A stretch of 64,000 bases of DNA from Pseudarthrobacter raffinosi (GTDB lineage: Bacteria; Actinomycetota; Actinomycetes; Actinomycetales; Micrococcaceae): assembly GCF_023913735.1 (NCBI RefSeq), contig NZ_JAMXBH010000018.1, positions 1-64,000 on the forward strand, written 5' to 3'. Shown here piece after piece: positions 8,569 through 16,652 of the stretch (the stretch's first letter is position 1; every line of letters begins with the position of its first letter). The position numbers were made by a program, and so were the translations under genes. The notes under the pieces are model-generated. The model saw only the letters and a list, made by a program, of their open reading frames with translations. It was not told where the DNA came from and made no database searches.

Positions 8569-9407
8569 AGTTCGCCCAGATTGGCGCCCCGGGCGCCGAA
8601 CAGCCCGTCCTGGTCCACGGGGACAGGCACTACTCGCTCCAAAGCATCACACCGGCCATCAACGGTGACTTTCTGTCCAACGGTGGCCCCGCGGCTGCCG
8701 CCGCAGCACTGGGCGCAGGCACGCTGCCGGACGTCAGCTCCGACGTCGTACGCTACGGCGCCCCGGTGGTGCGCCCGTCCGCCGTCGTCTGCGTTGGCCT
8801 GAACTATGCCGCCCACGCAGCGGAATCGGGTGCCCAGCCGCCGGAGCATCCGGTCATCTTTCTCAAGACACCCAATACCGTGGGCGGTCCGGACGATGCC
8901 GTGGCCATCCCCCGGGGATCAACCAAAACTGACTGGGAGGTGGAGCTCGGGATCATCATCGGCAAACGCGCCTCCTACCTGGACTCCCCCGAGGCCGCCC
9001 GGGACCACATCGGCGGGTTTGTGGTGGTGGACGATCTCTCCGAGCGTGACTTCCAGCTGAACGTTTCCGGCGGCCAGTGGTCCAAGGGCAAGAGCTCACC
9101 GGGGTTCTGCCCCACGGGTCCCTACCTGGTCACCCCCGACGAGGTCGACGCCGGCAAGCTGCGGCTGCGCAGCTGGGTCAACGGCGAAATCCGCCAGGAC
9201 TCATCCACCGCGGACATGATCTTCGACGTCGAGACCATCGTCTGGAATCTGAGCCAGTACATGGTGCTTGAGGCCGGCGACCTCATCTGCACCGGCACCC
9301 CCGAGGGAGTCGCGCTGTCCGGGCGGTTCCCGTACCTGAAGGCCGGCGACGTTGTGGAAATCGAAATTGACGGGCTGGGGCGGCAGCGCCATGAATTCAT
9401 CGCATGA
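8565..9407 (+). CDS. FAH-family hydrolase, probable 2,4-diketo-3-deoxy-L-fuconate hydrolase
   Basis: A 280-residue fumarylacetoacetate-hydrolase-family protein. The start ATG 8565 overlaps the previous stop and follows TAAGGAA. Typical elements are VVCVGLNYAAHAAE (residues about 78-91), FLKTPNTVGGP, the metal ligands in DWEVELGIIIGK (E.E) and VVDDLSERDFQ (D), and GDLICTGTPEGVA near the C-terminus. In the non-phosphorylative L-fucose route this family cleaves 2,4-diketo-3-deoxy-L-fuconate to pyruvate and L-lactate. The fuconate dehydratase in the same operon and the SDR immediately downstream make this the best assignment. Confidence 0.8.
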   Translation: MKFAQIGAPGAEQPVLVHGDRHYSLQSITPAINGDFLSNGGPAAAAAALGAGTLPDVSSDVVRYGAPVVRPSAVVCVGLNYAAHAAESGAQPPEHPVIFLKTPNTVGGPDDAVAIPRGSTKTDWEVELGIIIGKRASYLDSPEAARDHIGGFVVVDDLSERDFQLNVSGGQWSKGKSSPGFCPTGPYLVTPDEVDAGKLRLRSWVNGEIRQDSSTADMIFDVETIVWNLSQYMVLEAGDLICTGTPEGVALSGRFPYLKAGDVVEIEIDGLGRQRHEFIA

Positions 9408-10171
9408 ACGGGGACCCGGCAATGGAGTTTGAAGGCATCCGTGCCATCGTCACCGGCGGGGCTTCCGGCATCGGAGCGGCCACAACGGCTCATCTGACCC
9501 GGCGCGGAGCGAGGGTGGCGGTGCTGGATCTGAATCCCGAGGCAGCATCCGAAGCGGCGCTGTCGATCCGATGCGACGTGGCCGATGACGCTTCGGTGCG
9601 TGCCGCCGTCGAACGCGTTGCCCGGGAATTCGGCGGGATCGACGTTGTGGTCAACAACGCAGGCATTGGAGCCCAGGGAACCGTTGCGGACAATGACGAC
9701 GCCGAGTGGCAGCGCGTTCTGGACGTCAACGTGATCGGCGCGGTGCGGGTGAGCCGCGCCGCCTTGCCCTATCTCCGGCAGTCCCCCGCCGCCGCGATCG
9801 TCAACACGTCCTCCATCGCCGCCACCGCAGGGCTGCCCGCCCGGGCGCTCTACGCGGCCACCAAGGGCGCCATCCGGGCGCTGACGCTCAGCATGGCGGC
9901 CGATCACGTCCGCGAAGGCATCCGGGTCAACTGCGTCAATCCGGGCACGGCTGACACGCCCTGGATCAACCGGCTGCTGAGCCAGGCGGATGACCCGGTA
10001 GCGGAACGCGCGGCGCTGGAGGCCCGGCAGCCGCACGGCCGGCTGGTGACGCCGGAAGAGGTTGCAGCGGCGGTGGCGTATCTGGCCAGTCCGCTGGCCG
10101 GTTCGACGACGGGCACTGAACTGGCGGTCGACGGCGGCATGCAGGCGGTGCGCCTGCGTCCCGTCGAGTAA
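9404..10171 (+). CDS. Short-chain dehydrogenase, probable 2-keto-3-deoxy-L-fuconate dehydrogenase
   Basis: A 255-residue classical SDR: TGGASGIG cofactor loop near residues 17-24, NNAG near 85, catalytic serine in NTSSIA, Y150 and K154 in LYAATKGAI, and a C-terminal TGTELAVDGG. The start at 9404 uses an ATGA overlap; a second ATG at 9422 (MEFEGIRAIV) is also plausible and would give a more usual N-terminus. As last gene of the operon it would oxidise 2-keto-3-deoxy-L-fuconate to the diketo acid used by the hydrolase upstream. L-fucose dehydrogenase activity cannot be excluded, since no separate gene for that step or for fuconolactonase is present here. Confidence 0.75.
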   Translation: MNGDPAMEFEGIRAIVTGGASGIGAATTAHLTRRGARVAVLDLNPEAASEAALSIRCDVADDASVRAAVERVAREFGGIDVVVNNAGIGAQGTVADNDDAEWQRVLDVNVIGAVRVSRAALPYLRQSPAAAIVNTSSIAATAGLPARALYAATKGAIRALTLSMAADHVREGIRVNCVNPGTADTPWINRLLSQADDPVAERAALEARQPHGRLVTPEEVAAAVAYLASPLAGSTTGTELAVDGGMQAVRLRPVE

Positions 10172-10218
10172 CGTCCCGCCGAGTAACGCCCCGGCGGGGT
10201 AACTCCCCGTCGGAGTAG
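10158..10218 (+). repeat. Four tandem degenerate 15-16-base repeats at the end of the SDR gene
   Basis: Units at 10158-10172, 10173-10187, 10188-10203 and 10204-10218 follow GTCCCGTCGAGTAAC with increasing divergence. The first unit contains the SDR stop codon, and the later units repeat the stop-containing sequence downstream. Confidence 0.6.
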
Positions 10219-10225
10219 AAGCTGC

Positions 10226-10269
10226 GAGGCGCCGTCGTGTCCTGATTTGTCGGGGCACGGCGGCGCCTC
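10226..10269 (+). terminator. Stem-loop after the fuconate operon
   Basis: GAGGCGCCGTCGTG and CACGGCGGCGCCTC pair over 14 positions (one G-T pair) around a 16-base loop, 55 bases after the operon's last stop codon. There is no T-tract, so it is probably a bare-hairpin terminator. Confidence 0.6.
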
Positions 10270-10336
10270 TGGCGTGTCCGGATGAACCGCGCCAACCCCT
10301 TCCGGCGAGCGCACACAAGCGGTTTTCAGGAGGGGC

Positions 10337-10383
10337 TTGACCTGCGTCACATACACTATATGATAGTGCGTATTCCTATATGA
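10337..10383 (+). promoter_or_regulatory. Promoter and two operator boxes for the ABC importer operon
   Basis: -35 TTGACC (10337-10342), 16-base spacer, -10 TATGAT (10359-10364) inside a CTATATGA box, with a second box TTCCTATATGA at 10373-10383, 20 bases downstream. It matches the promoters at 3516-3562 and 4435-4482, so this importer should be co-regulated with fuconate catabolism. Confidence 0.75.
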
Positions 10384-10464
10384 TCTTCGACGGCGAACGA
10401 CCGGGATCCCCGGACTCCGTCACCCCCGCATCCGATCCGCATCAATAATCCCCAGGAGAGCACC

Positions 10465-11304
10465 ATGTTCAAAGCAACACCGAAGTTGCTTCTTGTTCCG
10501 GCTATCGCGTTGGCCCTCACGCTGGGAGGCTGCTCCTCCGGCGGCGCCTCGGCCGGCGCTGCGAGCGCAACAGGAGCCGTGGCTGACAGCCACCTCACCC
10601 AGATCCTCAAGACGAAGACGATCAAAATCGCCGTCAGTGCCGACTCTCCGGGATACGGCGTGATGACGTCATCAGGTGAGCACGAGGGTTTCGACATTGA
10701 CGTCGCGAACGCGCTCGGCGCCTCGCTGGGCGCAAAGATTGAGTTCGTCACGGCCACGAACGAAAGCCGCATCCCGCTGCTGCAGACCGACAAGGCGGAC
10801 GCCGTCATTGCAACCTTCACGGCATCGGATGCGCGGGCCCAGGTGGTGGATATGTCCGAGCCGTACGCCGCCAGCTCCACCGTCTTTATGGTGCCCGCGG
10901 GAAGCCCGATCGCCAGCTACGCGGATCTGGACGGGAAATCCGTGGCCACGTCGCGCGGAAGTGTGGGCGAGCAAATCCTCAAGGCCACCTTCCCGAACGC
11001 CAAGATCGCCGGCTTCAACACCACGGCCGATTCCATCCAGGCCCTCAAGAGCGGCAAGGTGGACGCGCTGATTGAAAACAACGCGATCATCGGCGGGCTC
11101 GTGAAGAGTGATCCGTCCGCATTCCAGGTGCTCAAGGGCGACCCGATCAAGCCGGCGCTGTTCTCCATCGGCGTCAAGCAGGGCGACCAGACGTGGGTTA
11201 ACTACATCAACAACTTCATCCGGAACTACACCATCTCCGGACAGAACGAGGCCTCCCTGCAGAAGTGGTTCGGGCTGGAACTTCCGCCCTTCCTCGCCCA
11301 CTAA
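10465..11304 (+). CDS. ABC transporter substrate-binding lipoprotein, family 3 (amino-acid type)
   Basis: A 279-residue protein. A lipoprotein signal peptide ends at LALTLGGC (Cys about residue 23), followed by a Ser/Gly/Ala-rich linker. The mature part is a bacterial family 3 extracellular solute-binding domain: IKIAVSADSPGYGVMTSSGEHEGFDIDVANALG at the start and TSRGSVGEQILKATFPNAKI in the second lobe. This family normally binds polar amino acids or other small charged solutes. It is the first gene of the operon with two permeases and an ATPase, and shares its promoter with the fuconate genes. The actual ligand could therefore be a sugar acid or an amino-acid-like compound; the sequence does not decide. 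Confidence 0.88.
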   Translation: MFKATPKLLLVPAIALALTLGGCSSGGASAGAASATGAVADSHLTQILKTKTIKIAVSADSPGYGVMTSSGEHEGFDIDVANALGASLGAKIEFVTATNESRIPLLQTDKADAVIATFTASDARAQVVDMSEPYAASSTVFMVPAGSPIASYADLDGKSVATSRGSVGEQILKATFPNAKIAGFNTTADSIQALKSGKVDALIENNAIIGGLVKSDPSAFQVLKGDPIKPALFSIGVKQGDQTWVNYINNFIRNYTISGQNEASLQKWFGLELPPFLAH

Positions 11305-11389
11305 CAGTATTCGGACGCACTCTCCGGTGTGGGTGAAGGACAGGCAGTCATTCACCCACACCGCCGTTCACGGATAGGACCCTTTGCTC

Positions 11390-12061
11390 ATGGCTTTATA
11401 TTTCGGAGACCTTCTCCCGTTCAGCTCGCTATTGCTTGAGGGGCTCTGGACAGCTCTTTACATCACGCTCGTGGCCATGGTGGCAGGAAGCGCACTCGGC
11501 GTCTTCCTGTACCTGGGGAAGGTCGGGCCCGGAAAAGCAGTCAGCATCTTCTGCTCGTGCTACATCGAGGCCATCCGCAACACGCCTCTGCTGGTGCAGC
11601 TGTACCTGATCTACTTTGCCCTTCCCGCGCTGGGCATCAACCTCGAACCCATCTGGGCCGCCGTTATTGGCCTGACCCTCAACAACGCGGCATACACGGC
11701 GGAAATTTACCGGGCCGGCTTCGAGTCGGTGCCACACGGCCTGCGTGAGGCCGGCAAGGCCCTGGGTATGAAGAACGCCCAGATCGTGCGCTACATCGTC
11801 CTGCTGCCAGCCACCCGGAACGTTTTCCCTGCACTGACCAACCAGCTGATTCTGCTGTTCCTGGCTTCGTCGATTGGATCCATCATCTCGCTTCCTGAAC
11901 TGACCAACGCGATCATGAGCGTCAGCAACACCACGTACCGGACCATCGAGGTGCTCGCAGTGGGCGGGCTGCTCTACCTTGGCGTTTCCGCCCTGCTGTC
12001 CCTGGCCTCGAAACGGGCCGAAACGACGCTGTTTCGGTGGGCGGTGGGCGCACGTGTTTAG
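11390..12061 (+). CDS. Amino-acid-type ABC transporter permease (HisM-like), first of pair
   Basis: About 223 residues from ATG 11390; TTG 11384 is an alternative start nearer the AGGAC site. It has roughly five transmembrane segments. The His/Glu/Gln/Arg/opine permease signature is visible: YIEAIRNTPLLVQLYLIYFALP (residues about 52-75), and the EAA loop AGFESVPHGLREAGKALGM (about 108-126) that contacts the ATPase. It ends at TAG 12061 and overlaps the next permease by eight bases, so the two are translationally coupled. Confidence 0.88.
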   Translation: MALYFGDLLPFSSLLLEGLWTALYITLVAMVAGSALGVFLYLGKVGPGKAVSIFCSCYIEAIRNTPLLVQLYLIYFALPALGINLEPIWAAVIGLTLNNAAYTAEIYRAGFESVPHGLREAGKALGMKNAQIVRYIVLLPATRNVFPALTNQLILLFLASSIGSIISLPELTNAIMSVSNTTYRTIEVLAVGGLLYLGVSALLSLASKRAETTLFRWAVGARV

Positions 12062-12743
12062 GGCCTTTGATTGGCAGGACCTCATTCCGCTGGCCAAGGG
12101 GGCCTGGCTGACCATTCAGCTCTGCGCCATGTCCGGCATTCTCGGCATCATCTTCGGACTGATCCTCGGCATTGCCAGGACCTCCCCCAGCAGGATCGCC
12201 CGGTGGATCAGCACCATCTATATCAGCTGCGTCCGCGGCATCCCGATTCTGGTCATCATCTTTTTCATCTTCTTCGGAATCCCGCTGCTGTTTCCCGGCC
12301 TGGAACTGGACAAGTTCGCCTCGGCCGTCATTGCGCTGACCTGCTTCGCAGCCGCCTATGTGGCAGAAATCGTGCGGGGCAGCATCGAAGCCGTGCCGAG
12401 GGGACAAAGTGAAGCGGCAGATGCCCTCGGGCTCAACTACTGGGCGAAGCTCCGGTATGTGGTCATGCCGCAGGCCAGGAAGATCATGGTTCCCCCCGGC
12501 GTCGGCTTCATCATTGGCCTGGTGAAGGATTCCTCCCTGGTGACGGTGACCGGGCTGGTCGAACTGACCCACGCGGGCAACATCGTCACCAACCTCACCG
12601 GCGACCCCATCATGACGTTCCTGACGGTCGCCGCCATGTACTTCGTCATTTGCTACAGCATCTCCCTGCTGGGGCGCCTGTACGAGAAACGGACCGGCAT
12701 CCAGGTGGACCCCCTCAAACTTCCCGAGCCCGCGAGCGTTTAG
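12054..12743 (+). CDS. Amino-acid-type ABC transporter permease (HisQ/HisM-like), second of pair
   Basis: 229 residues from GTG 12054 ([22 protein letters not shown]), chosen because the longer frame upstream is a proline/arginine-rich shadow of the first permease. It has about five transmembrane segments, with the signature [22 protein letters not shown] and EAA loop [22 protein letters not shown]. It forms a heterodimer with the preceding gene product in the usual importer architecture. It overlaps its upstream neighbour by eight bases and ends nine bases before the ATPase start. Confidence 0.88.
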   Translation: MFRAFDWQDLIPLAKGAWLTIQLCAMSGILGIIFGLILGIARTSPSRIARWISTIYISCVRGIPILVIIFFIFFGIPLLFPGLELDKFASAVIALTCFAAAYVAEIVRGSIEAVPRGQSEAADALGLNYWAKLRYVVMPQARKIMVPPGVGFIIGLVKDSSLVTVTGLVELTHAGNIVTNLTGDPIMTFLTVAAMYFVICYSISLLGRLYEKRTGIQVDPLKLPEPASV

Positions 12744-12751
12744 ATCGGAAT

Positions 12752-13480
12752 ATGACTGTGATTTTTGTTGAGAATTTGAATAAGAAATTCGGCCCGAACC
12801 ATGTCCTCAAAGGCGTTGACTGCCACATCCGTGAGCGTGAGGTGGTGTGCGTCATCGGCCCCTCAGGTTCGGGCAAGAGCACGTTCCTGAGGTGCATGAA
12901 CGGCCTGGAATCGATCACGTCCGGCAGCATCGTGATCAACAAGCACCGGTTGGACGATTCGAAAACGAACATCAACCTGGTCCGGCAGGAAGCGGGAATG
13001 GTCTTCCAGCATTTCAACCTGTTCCCGCACCTGAAGGTCATCGACAACGTTATGCTGGCCCCGCTCAAGGTTGCCAAGGTCAACAAGGACGAAGCCCGCG
13101 CCAAAGCCGAAATGCTGCTGGCAAAGGTGGGTCTGGCCGAAAAGATGGAGGCCTTCCCCGGGAGCCTGTCCGGCGGTCAGATGCAGCGTGTGGCCATAGC
13201 CCGCGCGCTGGCCATGGATCCAAAAATCATGCTCTTTGACGAGCCCACCTCAGCCCTGGACCCGGAAATTGTCGGCGAGGTGCTCACCGTCATGAAGGAC
13301 CTGGCCAATGAGGGTATGACCATGGTGGTAGTTACCCACGAAATGGGCTTCGCCCGGGAAGTGGCCGACCGGGTGCTGTTTATGGACCAGGGACTGATCG
13401 TCGAGGAAGGCTCCCCCGATGAGATCTTCTCCTCGCCGCGGAACGCCAGAACTCAGGGGTTCCTCAGCAAGGTTCTGTAA
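12752..13480 (+). CDS. Amino-acid-type ABC transporter ATP-binding protein (GlnQ-like)
   Basis: 242 residues from ATG 12752. Walker A is GPSGSGKST (residues about 32-40), Q-loop [10 protein letters not shown], signature [15 protein letters not shown], Walker [14 protein letters not shown]-loop VVTHEMGFA. All match the polar amino acid uptake subfamily. It completes the importer encoded from 10465. The stop codon is followed after 11 bases by a copy of the intergenic palindrome, which probably ends the transcript. Confidence 0.92.
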   Translation: MTVIFVENLNKKFGPNHVLKGVDCHIREREVVCVIGPSGSGKSTFLRCMNGLESITSGSIVINKHRLDDSKTNINLVRQEAGMVFQHFNLFPHLKVIDNVMLAPLKVAKVNKDEARAKAEMLLAKVGLAEKMEAFPGSLSGGQMQRVAIARALAMDPKIMLFDEPTSALDPEIVGEVLTVMKDLANEGMTMVVVTHEMGFAREVADRVLFMDQGLIVEEGSPDEIFSSPRNARTQGFLSKVL

Positions 13481-13491
13481 CCGGAGCACGC

Positions 13492-13536
13492 AGTGAGCGG
13501 ACGACGGCGGGAGGTTCCCGCCGTCGTCCGCTCACT
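13492..13536. repeat. Intergenic palindrome, copy 2
   Basis: Extended inverted repeat (arms AGTGAGCGGACGACGGCGGGA and complement around a three-base centre) immediately after the ATPase stop. The core is the same as at 2023-2056, and the outer arms are longer here. Confidence 0.85.
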
Positions 13537-13624
13537 GCCGCGGTTCGCGGGGCCATGCCGTCGCCCTTAGCGTGTCGCAGCCGGACCGGTCGCCAGTTCG
13601 CGCCGTTCCTGACACACTGAGCCA

Positions 13625-14860
13625 ATGAATGAGGCCCTCCCACCGTCCCGCAGGCCTGGCATCCGAGCTGCGATGTTCGTTGATTTCGACAACGTCTTCA
13701 CCGGCCTGCAGGCACTGGATCCGCTGGCAGCGAAGCGCTTTGCCGAAGACCCGAAGCACTGGGCGGATGCGTTGTCAGCAGGTGGTTCCGGCGAGGACGC
13801 CCGCCGGTTCCTGATCCGCAACTGCTACCTGAACCCGGTGGTGTACTCGAAGTACCGGACGTATTGGACCCGCGCCGGATTCCGCGTGATCGACTGCCCG
13901 TCGCTGACGCAGCGGGGCAAGAGCAGCACGGACATCAATCTGGTGCTCGACGCCATGGACGCGCTGTCCGGCAACGTTGGCATCGAAGAGTTCTTCATTG
14001 CCTCGGCCGATGCCGACTTCACGTCCCTGATCCAGCGGTTCCGGGCCGCTGACCGCATGACCACGGTTATCGCAGCCGGTGCCGTTGCTTTCGCGTACCG
14101 GGAGATGGCGGACCATGTGGTGGAATCCCACGACTTCGTCGCCATCCTCAACGGCTCAACGGTGGAGCCGGTTCATGCGGTGGCGTCCGGGAAGCACCAG
14201 ACTGTCCCCGCCGCAGCGAAGGCGAAGGCCAAGTCCGCCTCGCCCGCCATCCGTGAGGTCCTCGAGTTCGTCCGCGCCGCTCCCGGACCGGTTAACGGCG
14301 CGATGGTGGCCCACCGGGCACTCACTGCAGAGCCTTCCCTGAAGACGGACTGGGGAGGCTGGGGAAAGTTTGGGACGTGGGTGTCCCAGATCGGCCAGGG
14401 CGTCGAATATTCTCCGGCACAAGGTGGCTGGGTCTGGGACGCGAAGCGGTTCTCGAGCGAGGATCTTCCTGCGCCCGCGGACCTGCAGCCGGGCATCGAG
14501 GAACAGGTCACCAGGGTGACGGACGTGCCGGCACTTTCCGCAGCCCAGTTCCGCCAGATGTTCCATGCCATGGAAGCCAGGCTTCGTGAGCATCCACTCA
14601 ACCGCACCGAACTGTCCCGGCAGGTGAGGGACGACTGCGTCAACGCGGACCAGCCCGTCTCCCGCAACGCCGTGAGCTTTGTTCTTCAAGGTCTGGCCTA
14701 CGTCAATTTCCCGCTCACCGACGAGGCGACCGCGGAAGGTCTGGCAGCAGCCTGGACCGCGAACGTGGAAGAGCTCTGCCGCGTGGCGCTCCTGGAGTTC
14801 GACGCCGCCGAGAAGCTGGCCGTGCGGCGCTGGGCAAGCGGCGGACTGCTGGACGCCTGA
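13625..14860 (+). CDS. NYN-domain (PIN-like) ribonuclease-like protein with C-terminal OST-HTH/LOTUS-like domain
   Basis: A 411-residue protein. The N-terminal NYN domain carries acidic positions typical of PIN-fold metal-dependent RNases: AMFVDFDNVFTGL (residues 17-29), STDINLVLDAMD (about 100-111) and FFIASADADFTSLIQRFR (about 121-138). Residues about 205-280 (IREVLEFVRAAPGPVNGAMVAHR ... GWGKFGTWV) resemble the small winged OST-HTH/LOTUS RNA-binding domain. A further helical C-terminal domain is unassigned. The gene is monocistronic and bracketed by palindrome copies at 13492 and 14871. The cellular role is unknown; RNA processing or quality control is the family expectation. Confidence 0.8.
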   Translation: MNEALPPSRRPGIRAAMFVDFDNVFTGLQALDPLAAKRFAEDPKHWADALSAGGSGEDARRFLIRNCYLNPVVYSKYRTYWTRAGFRVIDCPSLTQRGKSSTDINLVLDAMDALSGNVGIEEFFIASADADFTSLIQRFRAADRMTTVIAAGAVAFAYREMADHVVESHDFVAILNGSTVEPVHAVASGKHQTVPAAAKAKAKSASPAIREVLEFVRAAPGPVNGAMVAHRALTAEPSLKTDWGGWGKFGTWVSQIGQGVEYSPAQGGWVWDAKRFSSEDLPAPADLQPGIEEQVTRVTDVPALSAAQFRQMFHAMEARLREHPLNRTELSRQVRDDCVNADQPVSRNAVSFVLQGLAYVNFPLTDEATAEGLAAAWTANVEELCRVALLEFDAAEKLAVRRWASGGLLDA

Positions 14861-14870
14861 GAACAGAAGA

Positions 14871-14902
14871 CGGACGACGGCGGGACCTCCCGCCGTCGTC
14901 CG
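14871..14902. repeat. Intergenic palindrome, copy 3
   Basis: Perfect inverted repeat (CGGACGACGGCGGGA arms). It begins 10 bases after the NYN gene stop and ends 19 bases before the stop of the convergent aldolase gene, a position suited to a bidirectional terminator. Confidence 0.85.
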
Positions 14903-14921
14903 CCAGCCTCATGGGCGCTGA

Positions 14922-15836
14922 TCAGATGGTGGCGCGTTGGGACGCCACCAGCGTCCCGTCCACAATGGCTTCGAGCTCTTGCAGGCGGGGAAGCGCACGC
15001 GTCGTCAGCAGTCGCTCGCGGACTTCTGCCGAGACAGCAAGGCTGTCCTTCCAGAGCGAGCGTCCCGCCATGGCGCCGCCGGCACCGTTTGCGACAGCGA
15101 TCTCTACCTGCCTCATGAACGTCTCGTGGTCCACGCCTGCAGACAGTACGGCCCACGGCACGCCTGCGGCCGCCTCGGTGACCGAGGCACTGGCCTCACC
15201 GGATCCGGGGTACTGCAGCTTAAGCACCTTGGCGCCGCATTCGACGGAGAGCCGGGCAGCACCGGCGACGAGTCCGGGGAACGCAGCAGCGTAGGCTTCC
15301 TCGCTTTCGTCTTCGAGGCGATAGACCAGGATCTCGACGATGAGGAGGAGTCCTTCGTCGGTGCATGCCGTGACGAGTTCGCGGATTTCATCCGCGACGC
15401 GCGAGCTGGCGTCCTGAAGATCGGGGCGCATGTACCAGAGCATCTTCGCCACGTTGCCGCCGAGTTCGCGCACCCTGCGGGGCGTCATTCCCGGGACGAA
15501 CTTTGTGTACTGAAGGCCGTCGACCGTGTCGAAGCCCGAAGCGTCAAGACCGACAACCAACGCGGTGTCGCGAGAGAGAACGCCCTCATCCGCCACACGG
15601 GGCAGGGCAATCTCAGGATCGAGCAGGATGGCCGGTGCGGCGTTTCCCAGGTAGCGGACCAGATCCACCTTCGCGTCGGAGAGCTGCTCGGCTGTAATGG
15701 AGTTCGGCCCGCCGGGTGCGTCGTTCATTACGGCCTTCATGCCGTTGCGCTGGTCGGCTGCAACGATGAGCATCTTGCCGCCAGGGGTCGAGATCGCTGC
15801 CATGCCGCGGCGCTCGAGAGTCGTAAGAGTGTTCAC
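14922..15836 (-). CDS. LacD/YihT-type class I aldolase (ketose phosphate aldolase)
   Basis: A 304-residue protein of the tagatose-1,6-bisphosphate / sulfofructose-1-phosphate aldolase group. Recognisable parts are MLIVAADQRNGMK (residues about 22-34), the GLDASGFDT strand, YTKFVPGMTPRRVRELGGNVAKML with a lysine, LLIVEILVYRLEDE (about 175-188), and the likely Schiff-base strand AKVLKLQYPG (Lys about 212). Relatives cleave ketose 1-phosphates or 1,6-bisphosphates to dihydroxyacetone phosphate plus an aldehyde. It is the last gene of the operon running from 22690 and would be the cleavage step of a polyol/ketose pathway. The exact sugar is not known. Confidence 0.8.
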   Translation of the reverse strand: MNTLTTLERRGMAAISTPGGKMLIVAADQRNGMKAVMNDAPGGPNSITAEQLSDAKVDLVRYLGNAAPAILLDPEIALPRVADEGVLSRDTALVVGLDASGFDTVDGLQYTKFVPGMTPRRVRELGGNVAKMLWYMRPDLQDASSRVADEIRELVTACTDEGLLLIVEILVYRLEDESEEAYAAAFPGLVAGAARLSVECGAKVLKLQYPGSGEASASVTEAAAGVPWAVLSAGVDHETFMRQVEIAVANGAGGAMAGRSLWKDSLAVSAEVRERLLTTRALPRLQELEAIVDGTLVASQRATI

Positions 15837-16006
15837 TGGTTTCTCCTAATTAGATGGTCTTGGTCTTGTGAGGATCTGGGGTCCGGCGGCCGGATGCACC
15901 GGAAACTGCCGTCGTGAGGGCGCGACAAATCGCGCCTCGTAGGGGGTGCGCCTTGGGAGGCATGGCCCCTCGGTGGAGGAATGGCGGGGTGACCGCTAGC
16001 GGCGGC

Positions 16007-16603
16007 TCAGTGCACGGCCTCGCGCACAGCGAAGTCCGAGAGGAAGTGCTCAAGCTGTTGACGCGGCGTAAGCAGGCCATCAATACGGATATGCCCGACG
16101 CCGGGGGCCTGCGTAACCTCTGGAGAAAGGAAACGCTCCGGGTTCTTGACCTTGTCGAGGTCGCGGGCCGCTCCGCGGAGCCGCATGCGTCTCACGACCT
16201 CGCCCGGCGGGGTGTCCATCCAGGCGAGGTGCACCCGCGGTTCAGGGATCGCGAGGCGTTCAATAAGCCGTGCCCACGCAGCCGGGAACGTGCGTTCGGA
16301 CGTGAACGGAGCAACAACAACCACGCTGTTGCCCAGTGCGAGATTCTCCCGGGTGGTGTCGAAGAGGCAGGTGTAGCGAATATCGTTCACGCTCGCACGC
16401 GCTGCGGGTTGTGCTGTAGGGACATCGACCAGGAATTCGCCGCCCATGTGCTCAAACAAGGGATTCGTGACGGTGTCCAGGTCAAGGATGGTCCAGTGGA
16501 GCTCGCGGGCCAGGTCATGGGCAAACGTCGTCTTGCCACTCGCCGGCACTCCGCAGACGATAATCGCCTCGGCTGCGCGTTCTTCGGTCAGGTTCATTGT
16601 CAT
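16007..16603 (-). CDS. AAA/P-loop small-molecule kinase-like protein
   Basis: 198 residues from ATG 16603; the longer frame upstream lies in the neighbour's 3' region. Walker A is CGVPASGKTTFAHDLA (residues about 14-29), followed by the kinase-like acid pair LDLDTVTNPLF and a VVVVAPFTSE strand. Arginine-rich lid residues occur in MRLRGAARDLDK. This resembles the AAA_33/zeta-toxin-like P-loop kinases that phosphorylate small sugars or nucleosides. In an operon with a dehydrogenase and a LacD-type aldolase it is a candidate ketose (or aldehyde product) kinase; no biochemical assignment is possible from sequence alone. Confidence 0.72.
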   Translation of the reverse strand: MTMNLTEERAAEAIIVCGVPASGKTTFAHDLARELHWTILDLDTVTNPLFEHMGGEFLVDVPTAQPAARASVNDIRYTCLFDTTRENLALGNSVVVVAPFTSERTFPAAWARLIERLAIPEPRVHLAWMDTPPGEVVRRMRLRGAARDLDKVKNPERFLSPEVTQAPGVGHIRIDGLLTPRQQLEHFLSDFAVREAVH

Positions 16604-16652
16604 CCATTTCACATTGAGGTCGGGTCGCGGCGCCCCGCGCCGGGAACGGCGG

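Noticed and set aside
9122..10318. Minus-strand frame of 398 codons opposite the hydrolase/SDR pair
   Set aside because: Composition is typical of antisense shadow (Arg/Gly/Ala-rich, no domain) and both plus-strand genes are clear.
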